Of a stretch of DNA of 64,000 nt, positions 17,795 through 24,341 are shown piece by piece. The position numbers and the translations under genes are program-made. The stretch comes from an uncultured Sulfitobacter sp. (GTDB lineage: Bacteria > Pseudomonadota > Alphaproteobacteria > Rhodobacterales > Rhodobacteraceae). How positions within the stretch are numbered: position 1 is the stretch's first letter; each line of letters opens with the position of its first letter. The notes below the pieces were generated by a model that was not told the origin of the DNA, ran no database searches, and saw only the letters and a program-made list of their open reading frames with translations. The stretch is from NCBI RefSeq assembly GCF_947497275.1, contig NZ_CANMFS010000001.1, positions 729,169 to 793,168 of the forward strand. The letters are read 5' to 3'.

Positions 17795-17880
17795 CCCGAT
17801 CGGCATCTCCCTCCTGATCTTCGCAATCCTGATCGCTGCCGTGGTGGCTGTGATCGTCGCGCTGTCGCGCAAATAACCCG
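17427..17880 (+). repeat. Direct repeat, copy A (endolysin 3' end plus 29-residue peptide)
   Basis: This stretch covers the endolysin C-terminus, the 29-residue membrane peptide and the following ribosome site. It is repeated about 2.4 kb downstream. By eye I count roughly 25 differences including a one-base gap. The last 90 bases are nearly identical. Confidence 0.85.
17787..17876 (+). CDS. 29-residue single-span membrane peptide (copy A)
   Basis: A 29-codon frame, MADPIGISLLIFAILIAA followed by VVAVIVALSRK, is almost wholly one membrane helix with a basic end. It overlaps the endolysin stop. An in-frame ATG nine bases earlier would add three residues. A second copy at 20182-20271 differs by only two residues while its neighbouring endolysin copy is broken, which argues that it is a real gene. 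A lysis (pinholin or antiholin-like) role is plausible. The family is not known to me. Confidence 0.55.
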   Translation: MADPIGISLLIFAILIAAVVAVIVALSRK

Positions 17881-17893
17881 AAAGGAAACTAAC

Positions 17894-18013
17894 ATGGATA
17901 TTCTCACAAAGCTTCTGACTGAAGAGGCGTTTTTGAACGCTGTGATTGCCGCGCTTGGCGTGGTGCTGACGTTCATTCTCAACCGTGCTGTCGGCGCCTT
18001 CAACTTTAAGTAA
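17894..18013 (+). CDS. 39-residue membrane peptide
   Basis: A 39-codon frame from ATG 17894, with AAAGGAAAC as ribosome site. The sequence MDILTKLLTEEAFLNAVIAA is followed by a hydrophobic span (LGVVLTFILNRAVGAFNFK). It takes the place held by the 69-residue protein at 20288 in the duplicated arrangement, so it may be the alternative holin-like partner of this lysin. Not assignable to a family. Confidence 0.5.
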   Translation: MDILTKLLTEEAFLNAVIAALGVVLTFILNRAVGAFNFK

Positions 18014-18090
18014 ACAAGAAAGCTACTAGCTCTGATCAAAATCATTGGCTAAATAACGGCAGAAGTCGTCAATATTTTAAGGATGAGAGA

Positions 18091-19590
18091 ATGAGCGAGA
18101 TTTTGCCAGTGCTTTGGACACCTGACGAACTAATTAGAATTTTGCAAGGTGTGTGGTTGGTACGGCCTGGCAACAGTTGGAAACCTCTAGGACTTCGGGC
18201 GATGTTACCTGAACGAAGAAACCCTCCCTATTCTCCAAATTATATCAATATTATATTTAACCAGCGTCAACTGGACAAAGCACGTGAGCAGTTATCGGGC
18301 CGCAATGGTGGTGGGGCCTTGGTGTTAAATGCCAGTTTAGCCTCCGCGACCGATCTGAGCTGGAGCAAGGTGCCCATCTTTCTTTTACCGCCTCAGTCCC
18401 TGCCAATCGCAAATTTGGCAGTAGCTGCACGCGCGCGCTTTTCGGGACGGATTGTCGCTGTTGTGGGTTCGGTTGGTAAGACAACTACTCGACGTCTGAT
18501 CAGTAGTATTCTTGAAGCAAAAGGGCGCGTTGCTACGAACATCGGCAACTGGAACTTTCAACCTCATGTGTTTGAGCAATTGTCTTCTATAGACCCTAAT
18601 ACTGATTACTATGTCGCAGAATTAGGTCTTGGGCAAAAGAATGTAAGTATCGCAAGTACTGTGCAAATCTTACGTCCTCACGTAGTGGTATTCACTCATT
18701 TGGGGGTCTCTCATGTCGATATGATAAGTCACAGCGAGGATTTAGATAATTCGGAAGTCCTAGCGCAAGTTTTGGCATTGAAAGGGCAGGCATTCACTGG
18801 TCTGAATCGCTTTGGAACCGCAATCATAAACGCGGATATGCCATTGGCTGCCGAAGCTATAAAAATGGCTCGGCGACATACACCCAACGTTATTACATAC
18901 GGCGAAGCGACAAACGCATCATGCCAAATTCTTTCTTATGAAAGCACGCCTGACGGCGGTAATGTAGCATTTCTAGACGGTAAACAGAGGGTCGAAACCC
19001 CATTACGTATGAGGGGGAAGGCGATCTCGCAAAATGTGCTTGCTGCCTGGTCAGTTGCGAAATTTTTCCACTTCAAGCCGGATGAAATCTTGCCAGAGAT
19101 GTCCAACTGGGATGGTATTAAAGGCCGCAGTAAACTGCTAAAGTTAGAAATTGAAGGGGCGCAGGTTTCAATTTTGGACGATAGTTTCAATGCGACGCCC
19201 TTATCGGTAGTGACCTGCCTATCCACGATAGCTGAAACGGCGCGTACAACGGGTGCCACCAGAACAATTGCCGTACTTGGAGACATACTGCACGTAGGGC
19301 CAGATTCAGACCGGATTCATGCCGATCTTGCCGGCAACATTATCAGCAACAATATTGATCTTGTTTTTACCCGTGGCGATCACATGCTGAATTTACATAA
19401 TGCTTTGCCTGAAAACAAACGGGGCGCGCATTGCAGCACAAACGATGAACTTGTGCAGCGCATTCTTCCTATTCTTCGCAATGGCGACATTTTGGCAGTG
19501 AAAGCGTCTACGCCATTACGTTTTCGTGAAATAGTTGCGTCGTTTCAGGAGGCCGCTAAGCTGCGCTTAAACATCGCAGATACATTGTAA
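18091..19590 (+). CDS. MurF-like Mur ligase (prophage cargo)
   Basis: A 499-residue protein; AAGGATGAGAGA precedes ATG 18091. The first 120 residues match no standard Mur N-domain that I recognise. From residue 125 the order is MurF-like: P-loop GSVGKTTTRRL, TNIGNWNFQP, YVAELGLGQ, FTHLGVSHVD, LALKGQAF with the usual Lys, GKAISQNVLAA, then ILDDSFNATPLSV and AVLGDI. MurF adds D-Ala-D-Ala to the UDP-MurNAc tripeptide in the cytoplasm. Variation at EMGA (here ELGL) and ELG (here HVG) makes the true substrate uncertain. AT content and codon use differ plainly from the flanks, and the gene is bracketed by duplicated endolysin sequence, so it is a late insertion. Confidence 0.8.
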   Translation: MSEILPVLWTPDELIRILQGVWLVRPGNSWKPLGLRAMLPERRNPPYSPNYINIIFNQRQLDKAREQLSGRNGGGALVLNASLASATDLSWSKVPIFLLPPQSLPIANLAVAARARFSGRIVAVVGSVGKTTTRRLISSILEAKGRVATNIGNWNFQPHVFEQLSSIDPNTDYYVAELGLGQKNVSIASTVQILRPHVVVFTHLGVSHVDMISHSEDLDNSEVLAQVLALKGQAFTGLNRFGTAIINADMPLAAEAIKMARRHTPNVITYGEATNASCQILSYESTPDGGNVAFLDGKQRVETPLRMRGKAISQNVLAAWSVAKFFHFKPDEILPEMSNWDGIKGRSKLLKLEIEGAQVSILDDSFNATPLSVVTCLSTIAETARTTGATRTIAVLGDILHVGPDSDRIHADLAGNIISNNIDLVFTRGDHMLNLHNALPENKRGAHCSTNDELVQRILPILRNGDILAVKASTPLRFREIVASFQEAAKLRLNIADTL

Positions 19591-19821
19591 TCCACGCCGA
19601 AAATGTCGGCTTTGTAGTAATTTGGCATATAATTTATTCGGATGAAATCTAAACTAATACGCAGTACTAGAATTCCCATCGCTTCACAGACCCGCCTTAG
19701 ATCAGACCGGTCACTAACTCAAAAATGATGTTCTGCGCATTTGTGCGTTTTCTGGCGAAGGCGATGTCGGTATCATTCTTGGTTGCGTATTGACCGTTGA
19801 CCAAATCAGCTCATCCCTGTC
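19591..19821. other. AT-rich spacer between the ligase and the endolysin remnant
   Basis: No convincing gene. A small inverted repeat (GCCGA/TCGGC, 19597-19611) followed by TTTG may be a weak terminator for the ligase. TATAAT at 19629-19634 resembles a -10 box. The composition matches the ligase, not the phage. Homology to the first endolysin starts abruptly at about 19821, marking the insertion boundary. Confidence 0.4.
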
Positions 19822-20163
19822 TTGTACGCCGATGCAGGCGATCCTGAGATGGTCACGAAGATCATCAGCGGCGGCTATAACGGTCTGTCCGACCGGCTGG
19901 AGAATTTTACCGAGATCGGGCTGCGCGTGCTGGGTTACGGCGCGGGCAATGTCCGTCAGTTTCAAGGCGTGGCGGGGCTGCCAGTTGACAGCATCGCAGG
20001 GCGCAACACCCGTGCGGCAATTCAGGTTCGGCTGGAGGCATTGCCTGATCTGGCATTCGGGGAGGCCGCGGCTGCGGTCGATACTCCTTCAGTTCCTGCC
20101 GATGCGCCATCGAGAGACCCCGAACACGCGGCCGTCCTGGTGCTCGCACAGATCGCCGCGTGA
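19822..20163 (+). pseudogene. Truncated second copy of the endolysin 3' half
   Basis: From the TACGCCGATGCAGG junction to 20163 the DNA repeats 17427-17771 with only about two dozen differences by eye. The glycosidase N-terminus is absent; the fragment starts within YADAGDPEMVTKII. A single missing G near 20157 moves the frame, so it stops at QIAA instead of reaching the normal end. The longest in-frame start is TTG 19822 (113 residues). It cannot be a lysin by itself. It marks a partial duplication around the ligase, and probably the ancestral lysin locus. Confidence 0.8.
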
Positions 20164-20181
20164 TGCTCGAGCATGACGCTA

Positions 20182-20271
20182 ATGGGTGACCCGATCGGCA
20201 TCCCCCTCCTGATCTTCGCAATCCTGATCGCTGCCGTGGTGGCTGTGATCGTCGCGCTGTCGCGCAAATAA
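20182..20271 (+). CDS. 29-residue single-span membrane peptide (copy B)
   Basis: Copy B of the short membrane peptide. It differs from copy A only in Gly for Ala at residue 2 and Pro for Ser at residue 7. The frame is intact although the adjacent lysin copy is degraded. An in-frame ATG at 20173 is an alternative start. It is followed after 16 bases by the 69-residue membrane protein. Confidence 0.5.
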   Translation: MGDPIGIPLLIFAILIAAVVAVIVALSRK

Positions 20272-20287
20272 CCCGAAAGGACACGAC

Positions 20288-20497
20288 ATGCTGAACGAAA
20301 CGAAATCCATTTTTGCATCGAAAACAATCTGGGGTGCAGGCATCGCGCTGGTGGGTGCGGGCGTCAACGTGATGGGTTACACCGTCACGCCGGCCGATCA
20401 GGCCCAGATAGTTGAGGCTGTGGCCGCGATGATGACGGCAGGCGGCTCGCTCTTGGCTGTGATCGGACGGGTGCGGGCGACCAAAGCAATCGGTTGA
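20288..20497 (+). CDS. Small phage membrane protein (holin-like)
   Basis: A 69-residue protein from ATG 20288, preceded by GAAAGGACAC. Two moderately hydrophobic segments are visible (SKTIWGAGIALVGAGVNVMG and AAMMTAGGSLLAVIGRV), separated by an acidic turn (TPADQAQIVEA) and ending RATKAIG. This pattern is common in short proteins beside endolysins in alphaproteobacterial phages and fits a small two-span holin. It is the last gene before the late-operon terminator. Confidence 0.6.
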   Translation: MLNETKSIFASKTIWGAGIALVGAGVNVMGYTVTPADQAQIVEAVAAMMTAGGSLLAVIGRVRATKAIG

Positions 20498-20597
20498 TGT
20501 AATCCCGGCGGCGGGGATCAGCCGCATTTAACTAAACTAGGAAAGGCTCATATTCAGCACTTGAAATCGCTGTGACGTTTGCCTGTCGAAAAGCGAT

Positions 20598-20633
20598 GCG
20601 CCGCGCCCTTTGACCTGGGCGCGGCGCTTTTTT
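20598..20633 (+). terminator. Strong intrinsic terminator of the phage late operon
   Basis: An 11-base GC-rich stem (GCGCCGCGCCC at 20598-20608 with GGGCGCGGCGC at 20617-20627) closes an eight-base loop and runs directly into six T residues. It separates the + strand late genes from the minus-strand cargo gene. Confidence 0.9.
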
Positions 20634-20640
20634 GTGTAGC

Positions 20641-21330
20641 TTATACCTGACCCCAAAGAGCGTGAATAACACGACAAGCGGCCTCAAGGTCATTCATTCG
20701 CCGCGCGTTTGAGTTTGGCGCGGCGAATACTTCACCGTGCCGCACGTCCACCGCCATACACAGCCGATTTGCTGGCGCGCGATTGGTCGGGTTGTTTTGG
20801 TCAAGATGCATGCGCAGCAGGGTTGCAACGTAGCGACCCATATCTGCTCGCCTCCCGCCGACGTCTTGAGTCATTCGGAAAATCGCACCTCCGACTTGCT
20901 CTTGGCCTCGGCTTTCACCATAAACCCACAAATCGGCGCGAACCGAAACCTCAACTCCCGCCAGTATCAACTTAGGTTGGGAGCTTACGGCGTCGTGAAA
21001 CTGATGCCTTCCGAGTTGGTTGCCCATGCCGCGAAGGCCGTTCAAAACCTCTATGGATTGCCGCGCGTCATCTTGCCGTGTATCTGACTCGGATGGATCA
21101 TCTGCACGCTGTTCAAACATGCGTATAGCTTCATTTAGGGGATTCTGGGATCTTGCCAGATCTGATAAGTGTGCCTTGATCGCGCTGCGTGCATCTTGGT
21201 AGCGCGTGACAACAAAAGTCTGTGGTTCGTAGTTCCGCCTAATGATGGATTGCTTGGCGGTTTCGGATGCTACCATATAGGCGGCAAGATCATTCGCGGA
21301 AATACGCGGTATATCGGGGGAGCGTGGCAT
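20641..21330 (-). CDS. Unknown prophage cargo protein, 229 residues
   Basis: The minus-strand frame starts at ATG 21330 with AAGGTG ten bases upstream; a TTG at 21366 would add 12 residues. The N-terminus (RISANDLAAYMVASETAKQS) and middle (RQDDARQSIEVLNGLRGMGN) are helical. The second half alternates strands and helices (LAGVEVSVRADLWVYG, GGAIFRMTQD, MGRYVATLLRMHLD, RLCMAVDVRHGEVF). This has a faint restriction-nuclease-like topology, but I see no complete PD-ExK set. I have the impression that similar proteins occur in other Rhodobacteraceae. Its place after the terminator and next to the attachment site is typical for phage cargo such as exclusion or defence genes. Confidence 0.6.
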   Translation of the reverse strand: MPRSPDIPRISANDLAAYMVASETAKQSIIRRNYEPQTFVVTRYQDARSAIKAHLSDLARSQNPLNEAIRMFEQRADDPSESDTRQDDARQSIEVLNGLRGMGNQLGRHQFHDAVSSQPKLILAGVEVSVRADLWVYGESRGQEQVGGAIFRMTQDVGGRRADMGRYVATLLRMHLDQNNPTNRAPANRLCMAVDVRHGEVFAAPNSNARRMNDLEAACRVIHALWGQV

Positions 21331-21568
21331 GGAAGATGGACACCTTGGAACTGCAAAAATTGACAACTATCGGTCGATTCATATCTCAGAGCTCTCGCGA
21401 GAGTCCATAATCGATAGCGGCGCAGAACACCTTGGATTTGGCGGTTACTTTTTATTTGAAACCCGACACGATCACACACGACGCGGAATTAATATTTTGG
21501 CGCGGGTCGCGTCACTGGATGCCGCATTGGAAATGCTTGAGATTTGGGGTGGGCGCCAAAGCGTTTGA
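21329..21568 (+). CDS. Unknown 79-residue protein, divergent from the 229-residue gene
   Basis: The frame starts at ATG 21329 after GGGGGAG. The segment GAEHLGFGGYFLFETRHDHT followed by INILARVASLDAALEMLEIW looks like a compact alpha/beta protein, not a shadow frame. Its start codon and that of the opposite gene share the palindrome CATG, so both messages would begin translation at the same bases. Function unknown. Confidence 0.5.
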   Translation: MEDGHLGTAKIDNYRSIHISELSRESIIDSGAEHLGFGGYFLFETRHDHTRRGINILARVASLDAALEMLEIWGGRQSV

Positions 21569-21663
21569 ACTAAGACACCTTCCTACGATCCTCGTAGGCG
21601 GGTCTGATCGGCGGTGGGGGCGTTAAGATCGCTGCCGCCGCGATCTAAATCAGGAAAATGATC

Positions 21664-22002
21664 ATGGCAACAGTCTGGCGATATCAACCAGTTGTAAGAG
21701 TTACTGAATTTGAGGGTATTACCGATGCCTGCGTTTCGCTGTGCGAAGTGATTATGAATGATGATGAAGAATTGATTGCTTGGACAGAGGATATGTCTTG
21801 TTCACCGCTTGGTGCTGATGTTGAGGAATTAGTTTCCGACGTGGCGCTAATGTGGATTGATGCGATGAGCTGGAAGCCGGTGTTTGCCGATGCGCTTGAG
21901 GTAGGTATGAAATTTGAGAAGTCGATTGATCAGGCCGCCCGGAATGAACTGGCTGAGTTCATCGAACATGGCGGTAGTCTGCTCAAGCACAAATCTACTT
22001 AG
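21664..22002 (+). CDS. Unknown 112-residue acidic protein
   Basis: ATG 21664 was chosen because AGGAAA lies eight bases upstream; ATG 21658 overlaps that site. The sequence is acidic (VSLCEVIMNDDEELIAWTED) with helices ending in an ARNELAEFIEHGGSLL segment. GC content is lower than in the structural genes. I recognise no domain. It is the last clear + strand gene before the tRNA and may belong to the same cargo set as the preceding two genes. Confidence 0.55.
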   Translation: MATVWRYQPVVRVTEFEGITDACVSLCEVIMNDDEELIAWTEDMSCSPLGADVEELVSDVALMWIDAMSWKPVFADALEVGMKFEKSIDQAARNELAEFIEHGGSLLKHKST

Positions 22003-22142
22003 GAAGCGCTAAGCGTCCCTTGAGTAAAAGAAACGAGCCATTTCGTTACTCAATCTGTTTTGGATAACGCGGAAGATCTACAAGAGGAAGCACCACAATT
22101 CAGCTGCCGCCCCTTTTCCCAGCACACTGCACGCACATTGAG

Positions 22143-22298
22143 GTGCGCTGCTGGATGTGTGGACACACCGCACGTCTCTATCCAGACCAATTTCCGCAAG
22201 GTATTCTGCAGCACGACTTCGAGCGGGCGGCAAGGTGTCAATGCGGCACGGGTTGGCCGCACGTATCTCAGTATCCGAAGATCATGCGAAACTGGTAA
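22143..22298 (+). CDS. Possible small zinc-ribbon protein (weak start)
   Basis: A frame open from 22068 to the TAA at 22296 encodes CWMCGHTARLYPDQFPQ, then ARCQCGTGWPHVSQYPK. The CxxC...CxC pattern is that of a short zinc ribbon. No ATG precedes it; GTG 22143 gives 51 residues, so the 5' end may be lost. It may be a remnant of a phage or island gene. Confidence 0.4.
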   Translation: MRCWMCGHTARLYPDQFPQGILQHDFERAARCQCGTGWPHVSQYPKIMRNW

Positions 22299-22347
22299 GT
22301 TGACTGATTCAAACTCTCAGCTTCGCGCACAAAAAAATTAAGTTTTC

Positions 22348-22410
22348 GTGGGGCACCTTCATTGTAACCCATTGTAACCCGTGGGGCATCTTTTCGGAAC
22401 ATGGGGCACA
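22348..22410. repeat. Direct repeats near the tRNA (possible integrase arm sites)
   Basis: Three copies of a GTGGGGCAYC-like decamer (22348-22357, 22381-22390, and 22401-22410 as ATGGGGCACA) lie with a tandem ATTGTAACCC pair (22361-22380). All are within 100 bases of the tRNA 3' end. Short direct repeats flanking an att core are where tyrosine integrases bind with their arm domain. Confidence 0.45.
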
Positions 22411-22446
22411 ATAAAGTTTTTATTATCAAGTATTTAGCGGTCAAAA

Positions 22447-22523
22447 TGGTAGGCCCGGCAGGACTTGAACCCGCAACCAAAGCGTTATGAGCGCTCTGCT
22501 CTAACCAATTGAGCTACAGGCCC
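22447..22523 (-). tRNA. tRNA with CAT anticodon, probably tRNA-Ile2; likely prophage attachment site
   Basis: The minus strand folds as a cloverleaf starting GGGCCTGTAGCTCAATTGG. The anticodon loop is CTCATAA (anticodon CAT), the T arm contains GGTTCAAGTCC, and CCA is encoded. The GAGCGCTCATAACGC anticodon arm resembles alphaproteobacterial tRNA-Ile2, whose C34 is changed to lysidine, more than elongator Met. The 3' end faces the prophage, as expected when a phage integrates into a tRNA 3' end. Confidence 0.8.
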
Positions 22524-22633
22524 GCCGTGATGTGCAGTATTGCGGCGTTGGGCTCTCGTCAAGGGTTTGCGTTGCGACTTTGTCGGGAATGGACTAGGTG
22601 CAGAACGGAATCTTACAGCCAGAGGCCATTTTG

Positions 22634-23680
22634 ATGAACGAGCGTACTACCGGTATCACCTATGCCGAGGCGGGTGTGGACATCGACGCGGGCAACGCGC
22701 TTGTCGAACGGATCAAACCTGCTGCCAAGCGCACGGAGCGTACAGGCGTGATGGCAGGGCTGGGCGGGTTCGGTGCGCTGTTTGATCTTAAAGCTGCAGG
22801 CTTTGACGATCCGGTATTGGTCGCTGCCACGGATGGGGTTGGCACCAAACTGCGGATCGCCATCGACACCGGAAATGTCGACGGCGTCGGCATCGATCTG
22901 GTTGCGATGTGCGTCAACGATCTGGTGTGTCAGGGCGCGGAACCCCTGTTCTTTCTCGACTACTTCGCGACGGGCAAGCTTGACGTAGAGCAGGCCGCGC
23001 GCATCATGGACGGTATCGCGCGGGGGTGCCAGATGTCGGGTTGTGCGCTGATCGGCGGGGAAACGGCCGAGATGCCGGGGATGTACGCAGAGGGTGATTT
23101 CGATCTCGCGGGCTTTTCCGTCGGCGCGATGGAGCGTGGTGCGGCGCTGCCGCGCAACGTGCAACCCGGCGACGTCTTGCTTGGGCTGGCAAGCGAGGGG
23201 GTGCATTCCAACGGTTACAGCCTCGTGCGGGTGATCGTGGAGCATTCCGGCCTCGCATGGGACGACCCCTGCCCATGGAATGGCGGTACGCTGGGTGAAG
23301 TGTTGCTGCGGCCGACGCGGCTTTACGTCAAGGGGGCGCTTGCCGTGGCGAACGCGGGTTGCGCCAACGCGTTTGCACATATCACGGGTGGCGGTCTGAC
23401 GGAAAACCTACCGCGGGTATTGCCCGACGGTTTGGGGGCCACGGTCAACCTGGGGGCATGGGATCTGCCGCCGGTGTTTCGCTGGCTGACGGCGCATGGC
23501 GGCATGGACGAAGAGGAACTGTTGAAAACCTACAACGCGGGGATTGGCATGGTGGCCGTCGTACCTGCCGACAAGGCGGACGAGGCAACGCGGATCCTGC
23601 AGGAAACAGGTGAGACGGTCTTTACCATCGGCAGTGTCACGACCGGCGCCGGAGTGCGCTATGAGGGCCATCTCGTTTGA
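22634..23680 (+). CDS. purM: Phosphoribosylformylglycinamidine cyclo-ligase
   Basis: A 348-residue enzyme that closes FGAM to AIR with ATP in purine synthesis. ATG 22634 gives the usual N-terminus ([20 protein letters not shown]). A GTG at 22598 would add 12 residues not expected in the family. Hallmarks are [12 protein letters not shown], the [19 protein letters not shown] segment, the [11 protein letters not shown] loop and [13 protein letters not shown]. The gene sits just outside the prophage. purN starts on its stop codon (TGATG), so the two purine genes are coupled. Confidence 0.97.
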   Translation: MNERTTGITYAEAGVDIDAGNALVERIKPAAKRTERTGVMAGLGGFGALFDLKAAGFDDPVLVAATDGVGTKLRIAIDTGNVDGVGIDLVAMCVNDLVCQGAEPLFFLDYFATGKLDVEQAARIMDGIARGCQMSGCALIGGETAEMPGMYAEGDFDLAGFSVGAMERGAALPRNVQPGDVLLGLASEGVHSNGYSLVRVIVEHSGLAWDDPCPWNGGTLGEVLLRPTRLYVKGALAVANAGCANAFAHITGGGLTENLPRVLPDGLGATVNLGAWDLPPVFRWLTAHGGMDEEELLKTYNAGIGMVAVVPADKADEATRILQETGETVFTIGSVTTGAGVRYEGHLV

Positions 23681-24285
23681 TGCGCCGCGTTGCGGTTTTC
23701 GTGTCCGGCGGCGGCTCAAACATGGTGGCCTTGCTTGACGACATGGCAGTCCCGGGTCACGCGGCGATGCCGTGTGTCGTTCTGGCCAATCGCGCAGATG
23801 CGGGTGGTCTTGCCCGCGCAACAGAGCGCGGCGTGCCAACCGTTGTGGTCGATCACCGGCCCCACGGTCCGGATCGCGCGGCCTTCGAGGCCGCTATATC
23901 GGAGGCCCTGACCCCTTTTGCGCCGGACCTGATCTGTCTTGCCGGGTTCATGCGCAAGCTGACCGCCGGGTTCACGGATCAATGGGCGGGTCGGATGATC
24001 AATATTCATCCGTCGCTGCTTCCAAAATACAAGGGGTTGAACACCCACGCCCGCGCGCTTGAGGCGGGGGATGCTGTCCATGGATGTACGGTGCACGAAG
24101 TAACGGCCGCGCTCGATGACGGACCGATACTGGGGCAGGCGCGGATCCCGGTCCTTGCCGGTGATACACCGCAAACGCTGGCCGCGCGCGTATTGGAGCA
24201 GGAACACCTTCTCTATCCCGCGGTCCTGCGCCGGTTTGCCGCCGGCGACCGGACACCGCTGTTTTTGGACAATACAAAGACCTGA
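23680..24285 (+). CDS. purN: Phosphoribosylglycinamide formyltransferase
   Basis: A 201-residue enzyme transferring a formyl group from 10-formyl-THF to GAR. ATG 23680 shares one base with the purM stop. VSGGGSNMVALLDD forms the phosphate-binding loop. The segment MINIHPSLLPKYKGLNTHAR contains the catalytic His, and ALDDGPILGQARI carries the conserved Asp. Length and motifs are normal for the family. Together with purM upstream it carries out two steps of the same pathway. Confidence 0.97.
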   Translation: MRRVAVFVSGGGSNMVALLDDMAVPGHAAMPCVVLANRADAGGLARATERGVPTVVVDHRPHGPDRAAFEAAISEALTPFAPDLICLAGFMRKLTAGFTDQWAGRMINIHPSLLPKYKGLNTHARALEAGDAVHGCTVHEVTAALDDGPILGQARIPVLAGDTPQTLAARVLEQEHLLYPAVLRRFAAGDRTPLFLDNTKT

Positions 24286-24341
24286 CTGGTCAAACTTCTG
24301 CGGTTTCTGTACCGCTTGGGTGAGCCAAGGAAAAATGACAC

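Larger units (their letters stand above)
19822..20278 (+). repeat. Direct repeat, copy B (broken endolysin plus 29-residue peptide)
   Basis: Second copy of the repeat. It begins at the edge of the AT-rich segment and runs through the second membrane peptide to the AAAGGAC before the 69-residue gene. After that point the two copies diverge into different downstream genes, as expected if two related lysis cassettes recombined. Confidence 0.85.
1..22446 (+). mobile_element. Right part of an integrated lambda-like prophage
   Basis: A continuous, mostly overlapping + strand run of head, tail and lysis genes ends at a strong terminator (20598-20633), followed by short cargo genes and a tRNA (22447-22523). 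The gene order (capsid, head-tail joining, tail tube, chaperones, tape measure, tip proteins, fibre, lysis) is that of long non-contractile-tailed phages. The left end, with terminase, portal, integrase and repressor, lies outside the window. The right boundary is inferred from the tRNA and from the switch to housekeeping genes at purM. Confidence 0.9.

Noticed and set aside
22060..22341. 93-residue + strand frame near the tRNA
   Set aside because: The neighbouring frame encodes a credible zinc ribbon, so this frame is likely its shadow.
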